A DNA stretch of 64,000 nucleotides, taken from Croceimicrobium sp965656185. Its GTDB lineage: Bacteria; Bacteroidota; Bacteroidia; Flavobacteriales; Schleiferiaceae. Position numbers and translations under genes: made by a program. Below are positions 43,399-51,476 of this stretch, piece after piece. The notes beneath the pieces are model-generated. The model was not told the origin of the DNA. It saw only the letters and a program-made list of their open reading frames with translations, and did not search any database. The stretch lies in assembly GCA_965656185.1 (NCBI GenBank), contig CBFHJH010000001.1:124001-188000 (forward strand), in the 5' to 3' direction. Position 1 is the first letter of the stretch. Every line of letters begins with the position of its first letter.

Positions 43399-44362
43399 TA
43401 CTGCGCTTTACAATTTCTTGAAGAATCATTTTGGCATGAACTCTGGAGTTTTCGATAAACCATTTATTGGTTTCTAAACCTCCACAAATTACGCCTGCTA
43501 GAAAGATATTGGAGACCGAGGACTCCATAGTTTCTTCGTTGTAGATAGGCTTGCGACTCGCTTCTTCCGAAAATTCCAGGCCAATGCTACGCAGCAGCTT
43601 GTAATCGGGTCGGTAACCGGTCAAAGCTAAAACACGATCATTTTCGAGGCGAACTTGTCGGTCATTTTGTTCAAAAGTGAGCCAATCTTCTCCAACTTCC
43701 TTGATCTCGGCTTCGAAGTAGGCTTTAATTGAGCCTTCCTTGATGCGGTTTATCACGTCGGGCCTCACCCAATATTTTACTCTTTCAGAAATTTCGCTTT
43801 CGCGGATGATCATGCTCACCTCTTTCGCCCCCTTGCGGTAAAGCTCTAGTGCCGCATCTACGGCCGAATTAGCTGCGCCAACTACTGCCACTTTTAGGTT
43901 GTAATAAGGATGTGGATCTTTATAATAGTGGGCTACTTTGGCTAAATTTTCGCCAGGAACATTCAGAGGGTTTATCAAATCGTAAAACCCGGTAGCTAAA
44001 ATGAGATGTTTGCAGTGGTATTTAGCTTTTTCGGTTTCTATTTCAATTATACTGTCGTCTATTTTGCTGGCTCCTAAAAACCGCTCATGCAGATTCATCT
44101 CTAATTTGTGTTGCATGGCCACCCTACGGTAATATTCCAGAGCCTCGGAGCGAGTGGGTTTGGTGTTCTGAGAGATGAAAGGAATATTCCCGATCTCCAA
44201 TTTATCGGCGGTTGAAAAAAAGGTCATACTGTGCGGATAATGGTAAATACTATTTACCAAAAAACCTTTGTCGAGGATCAAGTATTTCAATCCATTGTTT
44301 TGCGCTTCTATGGCACAGGCCATTCCGATGGGACCTGCGCCGATTATGATAAGATCATACAT
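43382..44362 (-). CDS. ypdA: YpdA family bacillithiol-disulfide reductase
   Basis: Flavoprotein of 326 residues of the thioredoxin-reductase-like fold. FAD-binding IIIGAGPIGMACAIEAQ is at the start, NAD(P)-binding VAVVGAANSAVDAALELYRKG in the middle, and a YpdA-typical FFSTADKLEIGNIPF segment lies near 50. It lacks the TrxB CxxC, as YpdA does. YpdA reduces bacillithiol disulfide using NADPH, so the species probably makes bacillithiol; the bshA/B/C genes are not in this window. ATG at 44362. Confidence 0.9.
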   Translation of the reverse strand: MYDLIIIGAGPIGMACAIEAQNNGLKYLILDKGFLVNSIYHYPHSMTFFSTADKLEIGNIPFISQNTKPTRSEALEYYRRVAMQHKLEMNLHERFLGASKIDDSIIEIETEKAKYHCKHLILATGFYDLINPLNVPGENLAKVAHYYKDPHPYYNLKVAVVGAANSAVDAALELYRKGAKEVSMIIRESEISERVKYWVRPDVINRIKEGSIKAYFEAEIKEVGEDWLTFEQNDRQVRLENDRVLALTGYRPDYKLLRSIGLEFSEEASRKPIYNEETMESSVSNIFLAGVICGGLETNKWFIENSRVHAKMILQEIVKRSTKALA

Positions 44363-44475
44363 GTTAAGACAACTCTTAAAGGCCTATTTTGTTGGCCTGC
44401 AAAGTAAATGATTGTAACTTGAAGCACGCAATTAATCGAACTTGCTTCGCAACTTAGCCCGTCAAATGCCATGGT

Positions 44476-45384
44476 ATGAAAAAAAGCCTCTTAATCAGTT
44501 TTAGTTTAGTCATTTTGAGTATCGCCGCTTGCAATCAGAGCGATGCGGCAAAAGAAGGGAATGAAGACTCTCGGATAAAACAATTTGCCGCGACCAAGCA
44601 ATATTTGGACCGCAATTGTATTAGCTGTCACTCTGAAAAAGCAGGCGAAGAGGAACGATTAGCACCTCCATTTTATGCTATTCGGAAGCATTATTTGAAG
44701 CGATATGAAAGCGAGGCCCAGTTTGTTAAGGCCATGTCTGACTTTTTACAAAACCCAAAACAAGAAGAGGCATTGATGCGCGGTGCAGTTAAAAAGTTTG
44801 GATTAATGCCTGCCCTTAGTTACCGAGAAGGCCAAGCCGAGGAGATAGCACTTTATTTATATCACAATGATCAACACAAGCCAAGCCATCAGGCGAAAGC
44901 CCCTAATAGCCCTTTAGCAGAGGGCAAGAAAATGGCAATGGCCACGAAGAAAGTATTAGGTAAAAACTTGATGAGTGCTTTACAGGATAGCGGAAAATAT
45001 TATGCGCTGGCTTTTTGTAATGAACGCGCCTATCCTTTAACTGATAGTATGTCGGAGTATTTAGGCAGCAAAATTAAAAGGGTAAGCGATCGAGCTCGAA
45101 ACCCGGCCAATAAGGCTTCGGAACTTGAGACTGAGATTCTCACTGCCTTCCGCAAGCAATTGGAGACGGGAGAGGAGATGAAACCGGAATTACGCCAAAT
45201 GGATTCCAAAGAATACACTTATTACCCCATTCTTACTAATGCCATGTGTCTTCAATGCCATGGTAAGCTTGGGGAAGAATTGGAGCCCGGCTTTTATCAA
45301 AAGGTCCAAGAGTTTTATCCCGAAGATGAAGCAATTGGTTATGGCGCCGGTGAACTGCGCGGTATGTGGGTAGTAGAACTTTAA
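44476..45384 (+). CDS. Di-heme c-type lipoprotein: cytochrome c domain fused to DUF3365 (Tll0287-like)
   Basis: Protein of 302 residues. A lipoprotein signal (ILSIAACNQ, Cys19) is followed by a cytochrome c-like domain with CISCH (C48-H52) and a Met in FGLMPAL, then a linker and a DUF3365 domain (about 145-302) carrying CLQCH (258-262). DUF3365 domains are often heme-binding sensor or redox modules. Having both in one exported lipoprotein is uncommon in my knowledge. The covalent hemes would need the Ccm system encoded at 12248-16588. The partner is unknown. It overlaps the convergent transporter by 4 nt. Confidence 0.85.
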   Translation: MKKSLLISFSLVILSIAACNQSDAAKEGNEDSRIKQFAATKQYLDRNCISCHSEKAGEEERLAPPFYAIRKHYLKRYESEAQFVKAMSDFLQNPKQEEALMRGAVKKFGLMPALSYREGQAEEIALYLYHNDQHKPSHQAKAPNSPLAEGKKMAMATKKVLGKNLMSALQDSGKYYALAFCNERAYPLTDSMSEYLGSKIKRVSDRARNPANKASELETEILTAFRKQLETGEEMKPELRQMDSKEYTYYPILTNAMCLQCHGKLGEELEPGFYQKVQEFYPEDEAIGYGAGELRGMWVVEL

Positions 45385-46811
45385 AAGAGGAGCGGAACAA
45401 AAAAGTAAGAATAGAACGCGATCAAGCTTAAGCTAATCAAATTAAGGATCAGTCCGGCACGAGCCATATCCTTGGTCTTGATCAATCCACTACTGTAAAC
45501 AATGGCATTAGGAGGGGTGGCGATAGGGAACATAAAGGCACAGCTAGCACCCAAAGTAAGGGGTATAGCCAAGCTTAATTCTGGGATGCCTAAGCTTTGA
45601 GCGATTATAAAACTCACCGGTATAAAGACCGAGACCAAGGCTACATTGCTCATAACTTCGGTTAAAAAGATCGAAAAGGCGGTAATTAATAGGATCACCA
45701 CCAGAGTTGAATTCCAGCCACTCGAGAGGATTATATCGGCGATGCTCTGCACCAACTCTGAGCTCTCCAGCGCTTTTGCAAGCGATAGTCCGCCACCGAA
45801 AAGTAAAATGATATTCCACGGTAGTTTGCCTAGATCTTTGGCTTCTAGAAGATTCCTATGGGCTTTGCCTTTTGCTGGAATAATAAACAAAAGGATCATT
45901 CCGCCAATGGCGATAATGGTATCGCTCAAATCACTTAGGAAGTCGATTTTATTAATTTGAGCCCTAAAGATCCATGCCAAAGCCATTAAGGTAAGGACAC
46001 TAGCCGTGCGTTTCTCGGCAACAGACATGTTTCCCAAGTCCTTCAATTCACGACTCAACATTTCTTTTATGCCGCTGAGCTTCTGATGATTCGGAAATAG
46101 AACCTTGGCTAAAAGGATCCAAAGGATTATCAAAAGAATGATGCATAGTGGTATTGCAAAGCTGAGCCAATTGGAAAAGGCTAATTCTTGGTCTAAGGAT
46201 GCGCTGGCAAAGCTTGCCAAAACCAGGTTAGGTGGGGTGCCTATCAAAGTGCTCATTCCTCCGATATTGCCGGAATAAGCGATTCCAAGCATTAGTGATA
46301 TGGCAAAGTTTCGTGCCATTTTAGGCTGGCTCATTTTTTCGGCAAGTAATTGGTATAGGCTCAGCCCAATTGGAAGCATCATAACCGTAGTGGCGGTATT
46401 GGAGATCCACATGCTTAACAAGGCCGTGGCTAGCATTGTGCCCATCAAGATCTTAGCCGGACTGGTGCCACTAAGCCTCAATATATTCAAGGCAATGCGT
46501 CGGTGGAGGTTCCATTTCTCGATCGCTAGGCCCAATGCAAAACCACCTAAGAATAAAAAGATTATGGGATGTCCATAAAGGGCCCCGACCGTTTTAGCAT
46601 CTAGTATGCCCAATAGGGGAAAAAGGATTAATGGCAAGAGAGCAGTAACTCCCAATGGAATCAGGTTACTCATCCACCAAATAAGCATCCAGGCAAGGCT
46701 ACCTAGAACTTGGGCCTGCATAATTTCCAATGGCGCTAGCCGACTGATTAAGATAAAAGCCAAGGGCCCAGCGGACAAAAGGCCGAATTTGTAGCGCATC
46801 GAATACTTCAT
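45381..46811 (-). CDS. DASS/SLC13 family sodium-dependent anion transporter
   Basis: Inner-membrane protein of 476 residues with about 11 helices. The SLC13 hallmark SNT motifs are visible: SMWISNTATTVMMLPIGLSL in the first repeat and a second repeat around TEVMSNVALVSVFIPVS. Between repeats MSTLIGTPPNLVLASF also matches. The family carries dicarboxylates (succinate, malate) or sulfate with Na+. The TPPN in both repeats (also ATPPNAIVYSSGL) is typical of the dicarboxylate and sulfate group. ATG at 46811. Confidence 0.92.
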   Translation of the reverse strand: MKYSMRYKFGLLSAGPLAFILISRLAPLEIMQAQVLGSLAWMLIWWMSNLIPLGVTALLPLILFPLLGILDAKTVGALYGHPIIFLFLGGFALGLAIEKWNLHRRIALNILRLSGTSPAKILMGTMLATALLSMWISNTATTVMMLPIGLSLYQLLAEKMSQPKMARNFAISLMLGIAYSGNIGGMSTLIGTPPNLVLASFASASLDQELAFSNWLSFAIPLCIILLIILWILLAKVLFPNHQKLSGIKEMLSRELKDLGNMSVAEKRTASVLTLMALAWIFRAQINKIDFLSDLSDTIIAIGGMILLFIIPAKGKAHRNLLEAKDLGKLPWNIILLFGGGLSLAKALESSELVQSIADIILSSGWNSTLVVILLITAFSIFLTEVMSNVALVSVFIPVSFIIAQSLGIPELSLAIPLTLGASCAFMFPIATPPNAIVYSSGLIKTKDMARAGLILNLISLSLIAFYSYFFVPLLF

Positions 46812-46903
46812 CTCGTAGTTATTGGTCGATAAAATTGCTCTATTCGCAGAAAGACTTCAAATATATAGTGCTCAATCTTTAACTTAGAAGCATATTTAAA
46901 GTC

Positions 46904-49690
46904 ATGGAAACAGGGCAGGCCCAAGGAATTGATATGATCTATCGTTTTGCACCGGATGGAACCTATCGCTATATGAATAAAAAAGCGGCAGAGTTTCTCG
47001 GTAAATCACCGGAGGAAATGGTGGGCCGCCATTACCTGGAATTCGTTCACGATGACCAAAAGAAGGAAACGGCAAGGTTCTATCAACAACAGATCGAGAA
47101 TCGTCAGCCTTCCACTTACTATGAATTTCAAGTACCCGTTGGTGATGGGAATTATCGCTGGGTGGGACAGAGCATCGAATTGGTTTGTGAAGGCAATAAA
47201 TTAATTGAGCTCCTTGGGGTTGCTCGCGACATTACCGAGCAAAAAGAAACCCAGAAGCATCTAGCCTTAAGTGACTTCCGTCTGATGGCATTGATCAATA
47301 ACATGGACGCCGCTATCTTAGTAGAAAATGAAAACCGAGAACTTCAGTTCGTTAATCAGAAGTTTTGTGACTTTTTTGGTATCCCGGCTAAGCCAGAAGA
47401 TCTAGTAGGAATGGATTGTGCTGCGGCTGCGGAACAGTCCAAGGCGCTTTTTGAAGAGCCATCTGCCTTTATTCATGGTATTACTGAAGATCTAAAACAC
47501 AAAAGGAACCACAGCGGGGTGCGATTGCGTTTAAAAGATGAACGAGTTTTTGAACGTGATTATGTGCCTATTTTTAATCGTGACTTATACGCAGGCCATA
47601 TGTGGCTGTACCGCGATGTTACGATACGCAGTCTTAGCGAGCAGGCCATAATTGAATCGGAAAAGAAATACCGAGAGGTAATTCAAAATATAGACCTCGG
47701 ACTTCTTGAGGTAGATAATGAAGAGCATATTTTATACGCGAACCAAGCCTTTTTAGATGCTACGGGTTTCAGTTTAAAGGAAATTCAAGGTCGTGATGCT
47801 AAGGAGGTGTTCTTAAATACTGAGGACCGAGCCTATTATGAAGACCATTTAAAGAAGATCGCTGGTCTTAGGGAGCAGGATTTGTCTAGTGCTTATGAGC
47901 TGCCGATAAGGGCAAAGAATGGAGAGCGATTATGGTTTCTAATTTCAGGTACAGCCATTAAAGACTTTGAGGGAAAAGTTATCGGTTCACTGGGAATTCA
48001 TCACAATATTACCGGAATAAAGAAATTGCAGTCTCAATTAGAGTATCGCAACAATTTACAGGAGACCTTATTGCGCCTTGCCGGCGAATTGATCAATTTA
48101 GACGAAAGTGAGGAGTCTAGGGTAATCAACGATAGTTTGGCTCAGATAGGTAGTTTCGTCCAAGCAGACCGCGCCTATATTTTTGATTATGATTTCCGCA
48201 GTAATATTACCAATAACAGCTATGAATGGTGCGCGGAAGGTATCAGCCCCGAAATAGACAACCTACAAGGGGTGCCCTTAGAAGCCATTCCAGAGTGGCC
48301 GGAAACGCATCAGCGGGGAGAGGCCATGATCTACGAAGACGTGGCGGCCCTGGAAAAGACGGATCCAATTCGTGAAATCCTAGAGCCTCAAGGCATACAG
48401 TCAATAATTACTGTTCCCATTTTTGGACGAAAACAACTTTATGGCTTTATTGGCTTCGATGCAGTAAAAATCAAAAAGAATTGGACCCAAACGGAGATCG
48501 AGCTCTTAACTTTCTTGGCGCAGCTCTTGCAGGCTCATTATGCCCGCAAGTTGGCAGAATCACGCTTAGTAGAGGCCGAACTTACCCAAAGAACGATCTT
48601 ACGCAGTGCATTAGATGCCGTAGTAATAATCGATAGTAATGGTCTGGTTCGTTTTTGGAATAGCCACGCGGAAGAAATTTTCGGACATGAAGAATCTACT
48701 ACCATTGGCAAATCCCTTTCAGGTATAATTATTCCTGAGAAATTTAGAGAGGCCCATGAGCGAGGTATGGCTCATTTCATGGAGACCGGTGAAGGTCCGG
48801 TATTAAATCAAAGAATCGAATTAGTTGCTGTGCATAGTTCTGGAAAAAGCTTTCCGGTAGAGCTAAGTATAATTCCGGTTAAAGTGGGAGATGATTACAT
48901 TTTTGCTTCCTTCTTACGAGATATTACCGCTAGGAAAAAGGCAGAAGATGATATGAATACGGCCTTGGAGCAACAAAAGGAATTGGCGCGAATGAAATCT
49001 CGTTTAATTTCAATGGCCTCTCATGAGTTTCGGACCCCGCTTACTACCATCAAAGCCAATGCGGAGATGTTGGAAATTTGGGCAGAAAGATTACCGGAAA
49101 AAGGCGGGGAGAAGGCCCAAAAGTACTTTGGTCGCCTCAATCGTGAGATCGAGCGCCTAAGTAACATTATGACCGATATTTTGATCATGGGGCGCTTAGA
49201 TTCCGGAAAGATCAAGGTTAAGCCCCGTAGCATTGACCTTTATTCTTATATCTTAGAATACATCGATCGTCACCACGCAAGTCGCAACGATGGTCGAGAA
49301 CTTCAAGTTAAATTAAAGGGCGCACCAAAATTTATGGCTATAGATCCAGAGATCTTCGATCATATTTTGAATAACTTGGTCAATAATGCATTTAAGTACT
49401 CACCTAATAAAGCCGATCCCCTTATCACTCTAAATTACAGCACAGATAACTTAAAGTTGAGTGTGGAGGACCATGGAATTGGTATTCCGGAAGAGGATTT
49501 GGACAAGATCTTCAGCTCATTTTTTAGGTCAGAAAACACTAAAGGCATTGAAGGCAGCGGCATGGGTTTAGCCGTGGTAAAGCAAATGGCCGATATGCAT
49601 GGATTCGAAATGAAGGTCTTCAGTGCCCTAAATCAAGGAACCGAATTCGTATTAGAGATTCCTTATAAGGAGAATGATGGAACAGCTTAA
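46904..49690 (+). CDS. Soluble PAS/GAF hybrid sensor histidine kinase
   Basis: Kinase of 928 residues without membrane segments, so it senses a cytosolic signal. Domains in order: PAS with PAC (about 5-120), PAS (about 125-245), PAS/PAC (about 255-375), GAF (about 390-555), PAS/PAC (about 565-680), HisKA (about 695-765; phospho-acceptor His707 in MASHEFRTPLT), and HATPase (about 805-925; NLVNNAFKYSPNK, DHGIGIPEEDLDKIF, GSGMGLAVV). It forms a unit with the LytTR response regulator that starts inside its last codons. No clear heme, flavin or other cofactor signature stands out in the PAS domains. Confidence 0.93.
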   Translation: METGQAQGIDMIYRFAPDGTYRYMNKKAAEFLGKSPEEMVGRHYLEFVHDDQKKETARFYQQQIENRQPSTYYEFQVPVGDGNYRWVGQSIELVCEGNKLIELLGVARDITEQKETQKHLALSDFRLMALINNMDAAILVENENRELQFVNQKFCDFFGIPAKPEDLVGMDCAAAAEQSKALFEEPSAFIHGITEDLKHKRNHSGVRLRLKDERVFERDYVPIFNRDLYAGHMWLYRDVTIRSLSEQAIIESEKKYREVIQNIDLGLLEVDNEEHILYANQAFLDATGFSLKEIQGRDAKEVFLNTEDRAYYEDHLKKIAGLREQDLSSAYELPIRAKNGERLWFLISGTAIKDFEGKVIGSLGIHHNITGIKKLQSQLEYRNNLQETLLRLAGELINLDESEESRVINDSLAQIGSFVQADRAYIFDYDFRSNITNNSYEWCAEGISPEIDNLQGVPLEAIPEWPETHQRGEAMIYEDVAALEKTDPIREILEPQGIQSIITVPIFGRKQLYGFIGFDAVKIKKNWTQTEIELLTFLAQLLQAHYARKLAESRLVEAELTQRTILRSALDAVVIIDSNGLVRFWNSHAEEIFGHEESTTIGKSLSGIIIPEKFREAHERGMAHFMETGEGPVLNQRIELVAVHSSGKSFPVELSIIPVKVGDDYIFASFLRDITARKKAEDDMNTALEQQKELARMKSRLISMASHEFRTPLTTIKANAEMLEIWAERLPEKGGEKAQKYFGRLNREIERLSNIMTDILIMGRLDSGKIKVKPRSIDLYSYILEYIDRHHASRNDGRELQVKLKGAPKFMAIDPEIFDHILNNLVNNAFKYSPNKADPLITLNYSTDNLKLSVEDHGIGIPEEDLDKIFSSFFRSENTKGIEGSGMGLAVVKQMADMHGFEMKVFSALNQGTEFVLEIPYKENDGTA

Positions 49691-50408
49691 AATATTAGTA
49701 GTCGAAGATGATCCAATGATTGCTGAAAGTCTTGAAGAAATGCTCGAGTTATTAGGGCATGAGGTATTGAGAGTGGCCGATAGGGGTGAAGAAGCAGTCA
49801 TGCAGTTAATGGAGCTGGAGCCGGATTTGATACTGCTGGACATTCAACTTCGTGGTAAGATGGATGGCGTTGAGGTAGCTCGATTGGTACGAACCAAATA
49901 CAATATACCTTTCATCTTTACCACTGCTTATGCAGACAATGATACCATTGAACGTGCTAAAGCAGAAGGCCCATTTGGTTACATTGTAAAGCCCTATGGC
50001 GTAAAAGACATCATGGCGGCCATTGAAGTTGCGATGACAAATTACAGGCTTTTTAAAGAGTTAAACGGTAATACGCCAGCAGCTCCGATGGCCGTTAATG
50101 ATAGCCTCTACTTGAAAGCAGATCAAAGGCTGCTAAAGGTTAAGATGTCTGATATTCATTATGTTGAAGCGAAAGGCGATTATGTGTTATTTAAAACCGC
50201 TCAAGAAAGCTTGATCGTTTATTCGACTCTTAAAAAAGTGGAGACCAAGTTGCCTGAACAGGATTTTATGAAGGTGCACCGAAGCTTTATCGTAAATCTG
50301 GCCCATATCGAAGACATCGAAGAAACCAGTCTGAGTGTCAACCACAAGGTAATACCGATAAGTAGAACCAATCGCCGAGCTTTGCTCGAACGAATTAATA
50401 CCCTTTGA
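49674..50408 (+). CDS. LytTR-family response regulator
   Basis: Protein of 244 residues. It has a receiver domain (about 5-120: EDDP acidic pocket, phospho-acceptor in LILLDIQLRGKMDG at Asp56, Thr/Ser switch TTAYAD, KPYGVKD) and a LytTR DNA-binding domain (about 145-242; HYVEAKGDYVLFKT, FMKVHRSFIVNLAHI, PISRTNRRALL). It overlaps the kinase gene by 17 nt, so it is almost certainly its partner. LytTR regulators bind promoter repeats. The second of two consecutive ATG codons (49677) could be the true start. Confidence 0.92.
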   Translation: MMEQLKILVVEDDPMIAESLEEMLELLGHEVLRVADRGEEAVMQLMELEPDLILLDIQLRGKMDGVEVARLVRTKYNIPFIFTTAYADNDTIERAKAEGPFGYIVKPYGVKDIMAAIEVAMTNYRLFKELNGNTPAAPMAVNDSLYLKADQRLLKVKMSDIHYVEAKGDYVLFKTAQESLIVYSTLKKVETKLPEQDFMKVHRSFIVNLAHIEDIEETSLSVNHKVIPISRTNRRALLERINTL

Positions 50409-50490
50409 TCGTTTATCGGGAAAATCTCACCATTCGTCTGGTCAGGAATTTCATCTACCTAAAAAACTAATCTTCCCTAAGCCTTCAAGC

Positions 50491-50498
50491 TACATTTG
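50491..50498 (+). promoter_or_regulatory. -7 box candidate for the dehydrogenase-like gene
   Basis: TACATTTG matches TAnnTTTG and overlaps the upstream TTG (50496), which makes the downstream ATG (50535) the more likely start. No clear -33 TTG. Confidence 0.4.
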
Positions 50499-50534
50499 TA
50501 CTGTGATTTAAAAAAAAACCTAAAGTCAACAGTC

Positions 50535-51392
50535 ATGAATCGTTGTCAAGAATTAAAAGAGGGAAAAACTAAAATGGCCATCTTAGGTTTAGATCAAGAT
50601 GCCTTTGACATAGCCTTGGACTTCGCGCAGTATTATACCATTTTGATTGGTGATAATACGAGGACCAATAATGTAGACCTAGATACTTTCATTAGTCGTA
50701 AGGGTTTTTACGAATTGGAGCTTGAAAGCCGGAAATTGGAGTTTGCCGCTTCGGAGGCCGAATTGCGATCAGCTGGTATTTATTACTTGAACGGAATAAC
50801 GAGCAGCGTAATGGATTGGGGGTGCATCAAGGAAACTACCGCATTAATTGGGAGAACACTTAGTGCTGGAGATTGGGTGATCTTTGGTAGTCACATCGAC
50901 CCAGATATAGCTGAGGTGGTTTTAATAGACATCCTTGAGAGCCGTAGCGGTTTGAGTTTGGGTGAAGGTTTCGAAATTGCTTTTAGCCCAAGTATTATCG
51001 GCAAGGTAAACTTCGATAATATGAGTAATGAGATGAAATTATCCCACAACTTGATCATCACCGAAGTGGAGAAAATCTTTAATACCAAAGCAGGCGGCGA
51101 ATTTGGGAGTAATCAAATTACTTACCGGGACCCCAAACAAGAACTTAATGCAATTAAAGCAAAGATCGTTGAGCTATGGGTGCCTATGCTCAATGAAATG
51201 ACCCCTGGCACCTTTAAGGAATTCGTAAAACTGACTATGAATAAGGGCTTTTTGGATGCCTATAATCATCTAAAACTGTCGAATGAAACCAAGGTTGATT
51301 GGCGTCGGTTTTTTCGCTTGGCCCTGCGAAACGGTTTAAATCAAGACTTAACAGAAATTCAGAACGGAGAGGTTTTGAAGTTAGCGATATGA
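50535..51392 (+). CDS. Divergent protein related to UDP-sugar dehydrogenase N-terminal region (probable pseudoenzyme)
   Basis: Protein of 285 residues. Two stretches resemble the NAD-binding domain of UDP-glucose/UDP-GlcNAc dehydrogenases: KMAILGLDQDAFDIALDFAQ (Rossmann beta-alpha start; GxGxxG is changed to G18-L-D-Q-D-A) and LSAGDWVIFGSHIDPDIAEV followed by SRSGLSLGEGFEIAFSPSII, which aligns with the 'SGL..GEDF.LAYSPE' part. The rest (about 150-285) has a different helical pattern and no catalytic Cys (family GGxCxPxD motif is absent). Family link by eye only. It has its own promoter candidate and terminator and follows the two-component genes. Confidence 0.6.
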   Translation: MNRCQELKEGKTKMAILGLDQDAFDIALDFAQYYTILIGDNTRTNNVDLDTFISRKGFYELELESRKLEFAASEAELRSAGIYYLNGITSSVMDWGCIKETTALIGRTLSAGDWVIFGSHIDPDIAEVVLIDILESRSGLSLGEGFEIAFSPSIIGKVNFDNMSNEMKLSHNLIITEVEKIFNTKAGGEFGSNQITYRDPKQELNAIKAKIVELWVPMLNEMTPGTFKEFVKLTMNKGFLDAYNHLKLSNETKVDWRRFFRLALRNGLNQDLTEIQNGEVLKLAI

Positions 51393-51428
51393 TAGGGAAG
51401 GGTTTCTGATAAATTATCAGAGAAAAAG

Positions 51429-51458
51429 AAAGGACCGCTTGGAGGCGGTCCTTTTTTT
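51429..51458. terminator. Intrinsic terminator between 50535 gene and clpC
   Basis: AAAGGACCGC (51429-51438), 6-nt loop, GCGGTCCTTT (51445-51454), T-run to 51458. Flanking A-rich bases (51423-51427) on the other side may also let it end clpC transcripts read on the minus strand. Confidence 0.88.
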
Positions 51459-51476
51459 ATGGAGCATTTTAGAATC

